Below, piece after piece: positions 18,103 to 26,225 of a stretch of DNA of 64,000 nt. The notes beneath the pieces were generated by a model, which was not told the origin of the DNA, did not search any database, and was given only the letters and a program-made list of their open reading frames with translations. Within the stretch, counting starts at the first letter, position 1. The number at the start of each line of letters is the position of its first letter. Source of the stretch: Bordetella sp. LUAb4 (GTDB lineage Bacteria; Pseudomonadota; Gammaproteobacteria; Burkholderiales; Burkholderiaceae_B); assembly GCF_021325795.1 (NCBI RefSeq), contig NZ_JAHPZX010000004.1:248001-312000 (forward strand), read 5' to 3'. Position numbers and translations under genes: made by a program.

Positions 18103-19054
18103 GGCTGGCCCCGCCGTAACGGATTTTGGGATTGAGGAAGGCATAAAGCAGGTCCGCCGCCAGATTGGCCAGGGCATACACGAAGGTCACCACCATCATG
18201 GATGCCTGCAGCAGGGGCAGATCCATATGCTGGATGGCATACATCAGGGTCCGGCCCAGCCCGGGATACGAGAAAATGGATTCCGCCACGACGACGCCGC
18301 CCATCAAGACGCCGACGTCGATCGCCAGCACGGTGATGGCCGGCAGCAGGGCGTTGCGCAAGGCGTGGTGACGAACCACCCGGCGCTCGGAAAACCCGCG
18401 CGCCCGCGCCACGCGGATGTATTGGCTGTTCATCACATCGATCACGCTGGAGCGCGTCAGGCGCGAAACGTGCGCGATCAGTCCGGTGACCAGCGTGAAC
18501 ACGGGCAGGATGAGATGGCGCAGCCAGTTCCAGAAGCCGTCGTCCAGGCTGGCATAGCCGGTGGCGGGCAGGATGCGCAGGTAACCGGCGAACAGCATGA
18601 TCACGACGATCGCCCAGAAAAACTCCGGTATGGCGATATTCACGTACGTCACCATGGAAATCGCCTGGTCGGACCTGGATCCGCGGCGGATGCCGGTGTA
18701 AACGCCCAGGCCGATGCCGATGATGGCGACCAGGACGATGGAAATGCCGGCCAATAGCGCCGACCGGCCCACCGCGCCCCAGATCACTTGCGCCACCGGT
18801 TGGTTCATGGACAGGGAATTACCCATGTCGCCATGCAGCATGGCGGACGCCCAGCGCAGATACTGCACGTACCAGGGATCGTTCAGCCCCATCTGGGATT
18901 CCAGCGTGGCGATATCTTCCGGCGAGGCGAAGTCGCCCAGGATCAAATGGGCGATATTGCCCGGCATGATCTGGGTAATGAGGAATATCAGTAGAGACAT
19001 CACCGCCACGATGGCGATCACGTGCAACAGCCGCTTGATGACGTATTCCAGCAT
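18095..19054 (-). CDS. Dipeptide-type ABC transporter permease (DppB-like)
   Basis: 319 residues, normal DppB length. The N-terminus is MLEYVIKRLLHVIAIVAVMS, typical of this subunit, followed by a long periplasmic loop containing MGLNDPWYVQYLRW. The EAA loop lies near YIRVARARGFSERRVVRHHALRN and the membrane helices follow. It is 57 bp after the binding-protein gene and overlaps the DppC-like gene, so it belongs to the same transcript. Confidence 0.93.
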   Translation of the reverse strand: MLEYVIKRLLHVIAIVAVMSLLIFLITQIMPGNIAHLILGDFASPEDIATLESQMGLNDPWYVQYLRWASAMLHGDMGNSLSMNQPVAQVIWGAVGRSALLAGISIVLVAIIGIGLGVYTGIRRGSRSDQAISMVTYVNIAIPEFFWAIVVIMLFAGYLRILPATGYASLDDGFWNWLRHLILPVFTLVTGLIAHVSRLTRSSVIDVMNSQYIRVARARGFSERRVVRHHALRNALLPAITVLAIDVGVLMGGVVVAESIFSYPGLGRTLMYAIQHMDLPLLQASMMVVTFVYALANLAADLLYAFLNPKIRYGGASHA

Positions 19055-19111
19055 CGCCTTGACCTTGTCTATATCCTATTTATTGTTGAAGCCAGACCAG
19101 GCTTTGCGATG

Positions 19112-20620
19112 TCACTCGAAATAGGCGGACCGCAGATCCATCCAGGAATAGGGATGGGTGTGGTAATCCTTCAAGGATGACGTATAGGCCGTGACGAAGT
19201 TGATCGTGTACATCACCACGCCCGGCACGTCCTCGACGGCATACTGCTGGAAAGTTTTGTACAGCGCGTTCTGTTTGTCCGGATCCGTTTCAAGCCGCGC
19301 CTTGTCCAGCACGTCGTCGATGCGTTCACTCTTGAAGTGCCACATCTGCTTATTCCAAGAACCCGAGCTGTGATACCAGGGATAGGTGGCCGTATCCAGG
19401 GTGGGGCGGGCCAGGTAGCCATCCATGTAGAAGGGTGACTTACCGGCGATGGTGGCTCCCCAGCGGCTATAGGGCACCCGCTCCAGTTTTACGCTGACGC
19501 CTATCTCCTTGAGCATCTGCTGCAGTGCCACCGCGGCGCGTTCGCGCGTGGGCCGGCCGACGGGCACGTTGAGGGTGATGGAGAAGCCCTTGGGGTAACC
19601 GGCTTCGGCCAGCAGCTTGCGGGCGCCGTCGAGATCCGGCTTGAAAGAAATGTCCTGGTTGAATGCCGGGCTGTTGGGCGGCACGGGCGTGTGCGTCGGG
19701 GCGCCGGCGCCGAACAGGGCGAACTGCACCAGCTGCTTCTTGTCGACGGCCAGTTCGAAGGCGCGTCTCACCCGCACGTCGCTGAAAGGCTTGACTTCGT
19801 TATTCAGGACGAAGCCATCCCAGGTCGAAGTCGCGGCTTCGTCCACCACCACATTGGACAGGGCTTTCAATTCCTTGATGGACTCCAGCGGCACGTTCCA
19901 CAGGATGTCGACGTCTCCCGCCGACAGGGCGGCCACTTTGGCGGCGTCCTCCGGAATGATGCGCAAGGTGACCTTGCTGAGCTTGGGCAGGCCTGCTTCC
20001 CAGTAATTGGGATTCTTCTTCACTACCAGGCGGTCGCCCGGCGTGTAGCTCTCCAGCATGAAGGGGCCCGTGCCCACGGGCTTCTTCATCAGGTCCTCGG
20101 CGCTATGGCCGTCGGGAACGATCTTCAGTTGCCGTTCGATCAGCATGTTCGGCCAGGCGCCATAAGGTTCCTTGAGCACGAATTTGACCGTGTGGTCGTC
20201 GGGCGTCTCGATGTGGTCCACCATTTCCGCGGTGGAGCGGGCGCGGGATGCGAGCGCCGGGTCGGCCAGCAGGGCGAATGTGTGGGTGACGTCGGCGGCG
20301 ACGAAAGGCTTGCCGTCCGAGAACTTCACGCCCGGGCGCAGCTTGAATGTCCATTCTCTGGCACTGGCATCCGAACTCCAGCTTTCCGCCAGTTCGGGTA
20401 CCAGTTGCAGCTTTTCGTTGATACCGACCAAGCCGTTGTAGACCAGGACGCCGAAGTTGTAGTCCTCCGCCGCGACGCCACGTCCCGGATAGAGGAAGTT
20501 GACGTTCGAATTGATGGTAGCGACCAGGTCGGTTTTCGGCGCGGCATGCGCGGGCAATCCCGCGGCAAAGGACAGGCAGACGGCTGCCCACACACTCGCG
20601 ATACGGAGAACGACTTTCAT
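19112..20620 (-). CDS. Extracellular solute-binding protein, family 5
   Basis: 502 residues with a clear signal peptide (MKVVLRIASVWAAVCLSFAAG, cleavage near AHA). The SBP_bac_5 fold is recognisable from LVPELAESW, ASAREWTFKLRPGVKFSDGKP and GTGPFMLESYTPGD. It captures peptides or similar solutes in the periplasm for the permease pair downstream. Upstream, AAAGGGG next to the start serves as ribosome site, and it is followed by a 9-bp tandem repeat array reproducing that site. Ligand specificity cannot be read from sequence; the GGT and formylglutamate-type hydrolase in the operon suggest a modified glutamate compound. Confidence 0.93.
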   Translation of the reverse strand: MKVVLRIASVWAAVCLSFAAGLPAHAAPKTDLVATINSNVNFLYPGRGVAAEDYNFGVLVYNGLVGINEKLQLVPELAESWSSDASAREWTFKLRPGVKFSDGKPFVAADVTHTFALLADPALASRARSTAEMVDHIETPDDHTVKFVLKEPYGAWPNMLIERQLKIVPDGHSAEDLMKKPVGTGPFMLESYTPGDRLVVKKNPNYWEAGLPKLSKVTLRIIPEDAAKVAALSAGDVDILWNVPLESIKELKALSNVVVDEAATSTWDGFVLNNEVKPFSDVRVRRAFELAVDKKQLVQFALFGAGAPTHTPVPPNSPAFNQDISFKPDLDGARKLLAEAGYPKGFSITLNVPVGRPTRERAAVALQQMLKEIGVSVKLERVPYSRWGATIAGKSPFYMDGYLARPTLDTATYPWYHSSGSWNKQMWHFKSERIDDVLDKARLETDPDKQNALYKTFQQYAVEDVPGVVMYTINFVTAYTSSLKDYHTHPYSWMDLRSAYFE

Positions 20621-20631
20621 GATTTATATCC

Positions 20632-20719
20632 CCTTTAGACCCTTCAGACCCTTCAGACCCTTCAGACCCTTTAGACCTTCAGACCCTTCAGCCCCTCAGG
20701 CCCGTCAGACCTTAGGCCC
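20632..20719. repeat. 9-bp tandem repeat array in front of the binding-protein gene
   Basis: Five clean 9-bp units (CCTTTAGAC or CCTTCAGAC) run from 20632 to 20676. An 8-bp and a 9-bp variant follow to 20693, then degenerate copies to about 20719. On the minus strand each unit reads GTCTGAAGG or GTCTAAAGG, and the unit nearest the start codon at 20620 provides the AAAGGGG ribosome-binding site. The array fills most of the gap between the amidohydrolase gene and the binding-protein gene. Confidence 0.88.
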
Positions 20720-20739
20720 CAGTAGACCGTGCAGCCCGA

Positions 20740-21600
20740 TCAACCCTTCGTCTGTTCCAAGGCGAAGCGCGCGACGACCTTGGCCAGCTCGCCCAGGTGC
20801 CGCCTGACCGTGCCGAAGTCCTTGCTGCGCTCGAAGGTGTCTTCATTCATGTACAGCCCGCGCTTGATCTCGATCTGGGCACTGTGGATGCCTGCCGCGG
20901 GTTGGGCATGCTTGCGCACCGACTCGGCCCCGGCATAGTGGAAGTTGCGGGTGACCTGGTAGCCAAAGCCGGCAAGCGTGGCAACGATCAGTTCGCTCAG
21001 GGCCGGATCGCAGGTGCTGCCGTGGCGGTCACCGATATCGAAATCGGACCTGGGTTTGCCGCGGTCCAGGGTGGAAGGCCCGCCCACGGAAGCCATGCTG
21101 TGGCAACTGATGTGATAAGCGCCGCCAAACAACTTCTTGCGTTCCGCGAGCATGGCGGCCAGTTCGTTGTGATAGGGCCAGTAATACTGGTCGAGCCGCC
21201 GTTGGACGTCTTGCACGCTAAGCGGCTTGTCGTAGATCGGCACGCCGCGTTTACCGCACTTGGAGTGGATCAGTCCTATGCCCAGCCGGGATTTCTCGGT
21301 GGTTTCCAGCTTGCCTGGCCAGGGGCCGTCCAACAAGGTGGGATCGATGTCCCCCTCGTGGCGGTTGGCGTCGATATACGTATTGGGAAAGGTGGCCGCC
21401 AGCCAGCCCGCGCCGCTGTCCACGACATCGGCGTAGAGGTCCGGCACATGCATGGATACGGACTGGTGCAAGTCCAGGAAAGGCGCGGCGGGGACGAATT
21501 CACATGGGTACCAGGTGCCGCTGCGCGGTATGTCGAAGACCAGGGGGGCGCCGGCGCCGTTCGGATCGCGTCGCAGGAATACGCCAGTGTTGACTTTCAT
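20740..21600 (-). CDS. N-formylglutamate amidohydrolase-family protein
   Basis: 286 residues of the FGase family (HutG-like, PF05013). Recognisable elements include the N-terminal APLVFDIPRSGTWYP, NTYIDANR, the ISCHSMASVG histidine segment, DFDIGDRHGSTCD and the C-terminal AQIEIKRGLYM. Members are metal-dependent and remove N-formyl groups from glutamate or hydrolyse related N-substituted amino acids. There is no signal peptide. It is the first gene of the minus-strand operon, before the ABC binding protein, and faces eutB across a 242-bp regulatory region. It is not next to other hut genes, so a substrate other than N-formylglutamate is possible. Confidence 0.87.
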   Translation of the reverse strand: MKVNTGVFLRRDPNGAGAPLVFDIPRSGTWYPCEFVPAAPFLDLHQSVSMHVPDLYADVVDSGAGWLAATFPNTYIDANRHEGDIDPTLLDGPWPGKLETTEKSRLGIGLIHSKCGKRGVPIYDKPLSVQDVQRRLDQYYWPYHNELAAMLAERKKLFGGAYHISCHSMASVGGPSTLDRGKPRSDFDIGDRHGSTCDPALSELIVATLAGFGYQVTRNFHYAGAESVRKHAQPAAGIHSAQIEIKRGLYMNEDTFERSKDFGTVRRHLGELAKVVARFALEQTKG

Positions 21601-21666
21601 GACTGCTGAACTCCGTGGGGCAAAGGCAGGGGTGACAAGGAAATACCGGCCGGAAAGAGATTTCTT

Positions 21667-21689
21667 GAAAGCTTTTACGAAAAGCTTTC
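21667..21689. promoter_or_regulatory. 10-bp inverted repeat in divergent control region
   Basis: GAAAGCTTTT, spacer ACG, then the exact reverse complement AAAAGCTTTC. It lies 67 bp before the amidohydrolase start and 15 bp from the CG-centred palindrome at 21704-21717. It could be a second operator or a hairpin in the leader. Confidence 0.5.
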
Positions 21690-21703
21690 CGGAAAAGATT
21701 CCA

Positions 21704-21717
21704 GGAAAACGTTTTCC
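21704..21717. promoter_or_regulatory. CG-centred palindrome, candidate LacI-family operator
   Basis: GGAAAACGTTTTCC is a perfect 14-bp palindrome with the AAACGTTT core and central CpG that LacI/PurR-type dimers recognise. It sits in the shared region between the minus-strand ABC/GGT operon and eutBC. The operon encodes a LacI-family protein at 14271-15317, the obvious candidate to bind here. Binding is inferred. Confidence 0.65.
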
Positions 21718-21842
21718 TTAGATCGATTCTGCGCGCCGCGCCCCTGACGGTCAATCTTTGCGCACCTCGGATAAACCCTAGGCGCCACTGGCCGTAACGG
21801 CTGTCCCCTAGAATGGGAACGGATGTTTGAAGGGGATGATCC

Positions 21843-23222
21843 GTGTACGCCACGACGATGGGCAGTGTCCGCCACGTATTCGAGGGTTTGAAGGAAGTGA
21901 TGGCGCGGGCCACACCGCTGCGCAGCGGCGATGTGCTGGCGGGGGTGGCGGCGCGCTCCAGTGAAGAGCGGGTCGCCGCGCAGTATGTGTTGGCGGATCT
22001 GCCGCTGCGCGAATTCCTGAATGTTGCGCTGGTGCCGTATGAAACGGATGAAGTCACCCGCTTGATCGTTGATACGCATGATGTCCAGGCGTTCGCGCCC
22101 GTGTCCCACATGACGGTCGGCGAGTTCCGCGATTGGCTGTTGGCCGATAGCACGGACACCGCGGCGTTGGCGCGGGTCGGCCCCGGCCTGACGCCGGAGA
22201 TGGTAGCGGCGGTCAGCAAATTGATGCGTTTGCAGGACCTGATGCTGGTGACGGCCAAGTGCAGCGTGGTCACCCGTTTCCGCAACACGGTAGGCCTGCC
22301 GGGCCGGCTTTCCGTGCGGCTGCAACCCAACCACCCCACCGACAGCGCGCAGGGCATCGCGGCCAGCATCCTGGACGGCTTGCTGTTGGGCGCGGGCGAT
22401 GCCGTCATCGGCATCAATCCAGCCACGGACAGTCCGGCCATGGCCAAGGATTTGCTATGCCGCCTGGACGAAGTGCGCGAGCGCCTGGAGATACCCACGC
22501 AAAGCTGCGTGCTGACGCATGTGACGACGGGCATCGCCCTCATCGAGCGAGGAACGCCTGTCGACCTGGTGTTCCAGTCGATCGCCGGTACCGAGGGTGC
22601 CAATCGCGGCTTCGGTATCGATCTCGCCCTGTTGGCGCAAGCGCAAGACGCGGCTTTGTCGCTGAAGCGTGGCTCGGTGGGCACCAACGTGATGTATTTC
22701 GAGACAGGGCAAGGCAGCGCGCTGTCGGCCGGCCAGCATCATGGCGTCGACCAGCAGACCCTGGAGGCGCGCGCCTATGCGGTGGCGCGGGCCTATGCAC
22801 CGTTCCTGGTCAACACCGTGGTGGGCTTCATCGGGCCGGAGTATCTGTACGACGGCAAACAGATCACGCGCGCGGCACTGGAAGATCAGTTCTGCGGCAA
22901 GTTGCTGGGCGTGCCCATGGGATGCGACGTCTGCTACACGAATCACGCCGAAGCCGACCAGGACGATATGGATGCGTTGTTGACGCTGCTGGTGGCGTCA
23001 GGCGTGAATTTCGTGATGGGCGTGCCGGGTGCGGATGACATCATGCTGGGTTACCAGAGCACGTCGTTTCACGACGCGCTGGCCATGCGCGAACTATTGG
23101 GCAAGCGGCCCGCGCCGGAATTCGAAGCCTGGCTGAGCAAGCAGGGTTTGTGTGACGAGCGCGGCCGGATACGTCCGGGGCCACTGCCACCGGCGTTCGC
23201 CGCCTTGCTTCCCGCGGCGTGA
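21843..23222 (+). CDS. eutB: Ethanolamine ammonia-lyase large subunit
   Basis: 459 residues, the usual EutB length. With EutC it forms the adenosylcobalamin-dependent lyase that converts ethanolamine to acetaldehyde and ammonia. Family segments include VSKLMRLQDLMLV, LSVRLQPNHPTDS, GINPATDSP, GTEGANRGFGIDL and MYFETGQGSALSAGQHHG. The start is GTG at 21843 with AAGGGG about 10 bases upstream. eutC follows after 13 bp. No eutA reactivase, cobalamin adenosyltransferase or aldehyde dehydrogenase is visible nearby, and there are no microcompartment genes, so this is the short non-microcompartment type. Confidence 0.96.
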   Translation: MYATTMGSVRHVFEGLKEVMARATPLRSGDVLAGVAARSSEERVAAQYVLADLPLREFLNVALVPYETDEVTRLIVDTHDVQAFAPVSHMTVGEFRDWLLADSTDTAALARVGPGLTPEMVAAVSKLMRLQDLMLVTAKCSVVTRFRNTVGLPGRLSVRLQPNHPTDSAQGIAASILDGLLLGAGDAVIGINPATDSPAMAKDLLCRLDEVRERLEIPTQSCVLTHVTTGIALIERGTPVDLVFQSIAGTEGANRGFGIDLALLAQAQDAALSLKRGSVGTNVMYFETGQGSALSAGQHHGVDQQTLEARAYAVARAYAPFLVNTVVGFIGPEYLYDGKQITRAALEDQFCGKLLGVPMGCDVCYTNHAEADQDDMDALLTLLVASGVNFVMGVPGADDIMLGYQSTSFHDALAMRELLGKRPAPEFEAWLSKQGLCDERGRIRPGPLPPAFAALLPAA

Positions 23223-23235
23223 GGGGAGACCTGCG

Positions 23236-24039
23236 ATGAAGACCAAAGCTATGGAAAACGGCGTGCATGACAGCGCGCGAGCCGATGCCGATGATCTGCC
23301 CGACACCGCTACTACAGCCCCCTTGTGGCAGCGGCTGCGCCAGTTGACGGCGGCGCGTATCGGCTTGCCGCGTTCCGGAGCGTCGCTGGCCACCGAGGCC
23401 TTGCTCGACTTCAGGCTGTCCCACGCGCGGGCACGCGACGCCGTGCATGCCGCGCTGGACGTCGATGCCTTGCGTGCCGACCTGCTGCCGCTCGGCTTGC
23501 CTGTGCTGCAATGCCGCAGCGAGGCCGTGGAGCGGCACCGTTATCTGCTGCGCCCTGACTTGGGACGCCGGCTGGATGCGGAATCCCGCGACAGGCTCCT
23601 GTCTTGCGGGCAGCGCGGCCTGGATCTTTGCATCACGGTTGCCGACGGCCTGTCCGCCACAGCGGGACAGCAACATGCCACGGACCTGTTGAATCATCTG
23701 GTGCCGCTGCTGCGGGAGCAGGGGTGGTTGCTGGCCCCCCTGGTCCTGTTGGAACAAGGGCGTGTCGCGGCGGGCGACGACATCGGCGAGGCGCTGGACG
23801 TGAAGTGCATGGTCATGCTGGTCGGCGAGCGCCCGGGCCTGTCATCGCCTGATTCGCTGGGCGCCTACATGACGTGGATGCCCAAGGTGGGCCGCACGGA
23901 TGCCGAACGCAATTGCGTCTCGAATATCCGCCCGCAGGGATTTCCACTGGCCGAAGCTGCCCGCAAGATCGCCTACCTGGCCGATCGCATGCGCACTGAG
24001 GGATGTTCCGGCGTCCGGCTCAAGGACGAAAATCATTGA
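23236..24039 (+). CDS. eutC: Ethanolamine ammonia-lyase small subunit
   Basis: 267 residues. It is the cobalamin-binding partner of EutB. Recognisable blocks are LRQLTAARIGLPRSG, LLDFRLSHARARDAVH, the VADGLSATA motif, MVMLVGERPGLSSPDSLGAY and DAERNCVSNIRPQG. The ATG at 23236 has GGGGAG upstream and lies 13 bp after eutB. The first about 30 residues are variable and acidic, as is common in EutC. Downstream, a short hairpin (24043-24056) probably ends the transcript. Confidence 0.95.
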   Translation: MKTKAMENGVHDSARADADDLPDTATTAPLWQRLRQLTAARIGLPRSGASLATEALLDFRLSHARARDAVHAALDVDALRADLLPLGLPVLQCRSEAVERHRYLLRPDLGRRLDAESRDRLLSCGQRGLDLCITVADGLSATAGQQHATDLLNHLVPLLREQGWLLAPLVLLEQGRVAAGDDIGEALDVKCMVMLVGERPGLSSPDSLGAYMTWMPKVGRTDAERNCVSNIRPQGFPLAEAARKIAYLADRMRTEGCSGVRLKDENH

Positions 24040-24042
24040 AGC

Positions 24043-24056
24043 AAGGGTTTTCCCTT
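24043..24056 (+). terminator. Short hairpin after eutC
   Basis: AAGGG-TTTT-CCCTT, 4 bp after the eutC stop and followed by ATTT. It is a small stem, so termination would be modest. It abuts the operator-like palindrome of the next operon. Confidence 0.4.
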
Positions 24057-24058
24057 AT

Positions 24059-24074
24059 TTGCATACGTATGCAA
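24059..24074. promoter_or_regulatory. Perfect 16-bp CG-centred palindrome, candidate LacI operator
   Basis: TTGCATACGTATGCAA, with a central CpG as in LacI-family operators, lies 62 bp before the HisD-family gene that opens an operon whose third gene is a LacI-family regulator. Autoregulation of the operon is the simple reading. Confidence 0.65.
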
Positions 24075-24135
24075 GGACTCAAAACTGCCCCGCATAGCAC
24101 GTCCCATTATTTATTTTTGCAGGGCAGGAGACCTC

Positions 24136-25461
24136 ATGATTCGCTACTTGAAGCGCGGCCGTACCGCCGCCGTGAAGACCGAAGATGATGCCAAGGTGCG
24201 CGCCACCGTGGAAGGCATCATTCGGGATATCGAAACCCGCGGCGACGACGCCGTGCGCGAATACAGCCGTAAATTCGACCAGTGGGATCCCGCGGACTTC
24301 CGCCTGTCGCGCGCCGAGATCGAAAGCGCGCGCAAGCAGCTGTCGGCGCGCGAAGTCGAGGATATCGCCTTCGCCCAGGCCCAGATCCGCAACTTCGCGA
24401 CGATACAGCGTGAATCGATGCGTGACGTCGAAGTGGAAACCTATCCCGGCGTCGTGCTGGGCCACAAGCACGTGCCCGTGAACGCGGTGGGCTGCTACAT
24501 CCCGGGCGGCAAATACCCCATGATCGCGTCCGCGCACATGAGCGTGCTGACGGCCAAGGTGGCGGGGGTGAAGCGGGTCGTGTCGACGGCGCCGCCTTAT
24601 CAGGGCAAACCGCATCCGGCCATCGTCACGGCCATGGACATGGCCGGCGCCGATGAAATCCTGGTGCTTGGCGGTGTGCAAGCCGTGGTGGCGATGGCGG
24701 TGGGCACTCCCAGCGTGGCGCCCGTCGATATGCTGGTCGGGCCCGGCAATATGTTCGTGGCGGAAGCCAAGCGCCAACTGTACGGGCGGGTGGGCATAGA
24801 TCTCTTCGCCGGTCCCACGGAAACGCTGGTCATCGCCGATGACAGCGTGGATGGCGAGTTGTGCGCCGTCGATCTTTTGGGACAGGCCGAACACGGCCCC
24901 ACCTCGCCGGCGATCCTGCTGACCAACAGCGAAAAGCTGGCGCACGACACCATGAGCCAGATCGACCTGCAGTTGGCGAAGTTGCCCACCGCGGCCATCG
25001 CCGCCAAGAGCTGGGCGGACTGTGGCGAGGTCATCGTCTGCGACACCCAGGAAGAAATGTTGAAGGTGGCGGATGACCTGGCTTACGAGCATGTGCAGGT
25101 CATGACGCGTGACCCGGATTATTTCCTGAACAATATGACCAACTACGGCGCACTGTTCCTGGGACCTCGCACCAACGTCAGCTTTGGCGACAAGGTGATC
25201 GGCACCAATCACACGCTGCCGACCAATCGCAATGCGCGCTACACGGGTGGCCTGTGGGTGGGCAAGTTCCTGAAGACGTGTACGTACCAGCGTGTGCTGA
25301 CCGACGCCGCCAGTGCCACCATCGGCGAATACTGCTCACGCCTGTGCCATATGGAAAATTTCGCCGGCCACGGCGAACAGGCCAATATCCGCGTGCGCCG
25401 CTACGGCGAGCGGCCCGACCTGCCGTGGTACCAGCCGGTGGCCGCCGGAGCCCAGGCATGA
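24136..25461 (+). CDS. HisD-family NAD-dependent dehydrogenase (HpsN-like paralogue)
   Basis: 441 residues of the histidinol-dehydrogenase family. The metal and catalytic residues are retained: Gln and His in GQAEHGP, the Glu-His pair in YEHVQV, Asp and His in [10 protein letters not shown], and the late His in AGHGEQ. Family members oxidise an alcohol through the aldehyde to a carboxylate. AGGAGA lies just before the ATG. It overlaps an SDR gene by 4 bp and sits with a LacI regulator, TctC binding protein and HpcH/HpaI aldolase, with no histidine biosynthesis genes, so it is a catabolic paralogue. It resembles the sulfopropanediol 3-dehydrogenase (HpsN) branch from memory; the true substrate is open. 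Confidence 0.85.
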   Translation: MIRYLKRGRTAAVKTEDDAKVRATVEGIIRDIETRGDDAVREYSRKFDQWDPADFRLSRAEIESARKQLSAREVEDIAFAQAQIRNFATIQRESMRDVEVETYPGVVLGHKHVPVNAVGCYIPGGKYPMIASAHMSVLTAKVAGVKRVVSTAPPYQGKPHPAIVTAMDMAGADEILVLGGVQAVVAMAVGTPSVAPVDMLVGPGNMFVAEAKRQLYGRVGIDLFAGPTETLVIADDSVDGELCAVDLLGQAEHGPTSPAILLTNSEKLAHDTMSQIDLQLAKLPTAAIAAKSWADCGEVIVCDTQEEMLKVADDLAYEHVQVMTRDPDYFLNNMTNYGALFLGPRTNVSFGDKVIGTNHTLPTNRNARYTGGLWVGKFLKTCTYQRVLTDAASATIGEYCSRLCHMENFAGHGEQANIRVRRYGERPDLPWYQPVAAGAQA

Positions 25462-26225
25462 TTACGCTGCCCAAGGGGCCGGACTTCGGCCTGCAAGGAC
25501 GCCGCGCCTTGGTCACGGGCGGCAGCGGCGGCATCGGACTGGCCGCGGCGGCCGCCCTGGGACGCGCGGGGGCACACGTGACGGTGGCCGCCCGCCGGAG
25601 CGCCGAGCTGGAGCAGGTCTGCGCGGCGCTCCGTGCGGAAAATATCGCCTGCGCCGCGCAAGTGCTCGATGTCACCGATGCGGCGGCCGTCGACCGCGTC
25701 ATGGCGCAAGGGGAGGCTTACGACATCCTGGTCAACAATGCGGGCATGAATCGTCCCAAGCCACTGGTGGAACTGGCCGACGAAGACATCGATGCGGTGT
25801 TCGATCTGAATGTGAAGGCGACGTTCTACACCAGCCGGGCGGCGGCGCGCCGTCTTCTGGAAGAAGGGCGCGGCGGTTCCATCATCAACGTGTCCTCGCA
25901 AATGGGACACGTGGGCAGCCCGCGCCGCACCGTGTACTGCGCCAGCAAGCACGCCCTGGAAGGGATGACGCGGGCGCTGGCCTGGGAAGTGGGCGCGGCG
26001 GGCATACGCGTCAACACCCTCTGTCCCACGTTCATCGAGACCCCGATGACCGAACCCATGTTGGCGCAGCCGGGTTTTCGGGACTGGATCTGCGCACGCA
26101 ATGCGCTGGGCCGCGTGGGACGCCTCGATGAAGTCATGGGCGCCATCGTCTTTCTTGCCAGCGATGCGTCCAGCCTGATGACGGGCAGCGCCTTGATGCT
26201 GGACGCGGGGTGGACGGCGGCATGA
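25458..26225 (+). CDS. SDR-family oxidoreductase
   Basis: 255 residues, classical SDR. It has the cofactor motif [12 protein letters not shown], catalytic Ser in INVSSQMG and Tyr-Lys in YCASK, and ends with the common LDAGW motif. The ATG overlaps the preceding dehydrogenase stop by 4 bp and its own stop overlaps the LacI gene by 4 bp, so all three are translationally coupled. It probably carries out a second oxidation or reduction in the same catabolic route as the HisD-like enzyme. Confidence 0.92.
   Translation: MITLPKGPDFGLQGRRALVTGGSGGIGLAAAAALGRAGAHVTVAARRSAELEQVCAALRAENIACAAQVLDVTDAAAVDRVMAQGEAYDILVNNAGMNRPKPLVELADEDIDAVFDLNVKATFYTSRAAARRLLEEGRGGSIINVSSQMGHVGSPRRTVYCASKHALEGMTRALAWEVGAAGIRVNTLCPTFIETPMTEPMLAQPGFRDWICARNALGRVGRLDEVMGAIVFLASDASSLMTGSALMLDAGWTAA

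Noticed and set aside
20499-20807. Plus-strand frame with repeated Phe-Arg-Pro
   Set aside because: It is the translation of the 9-bp tandem array on the wrong strand, not a repeat protein.
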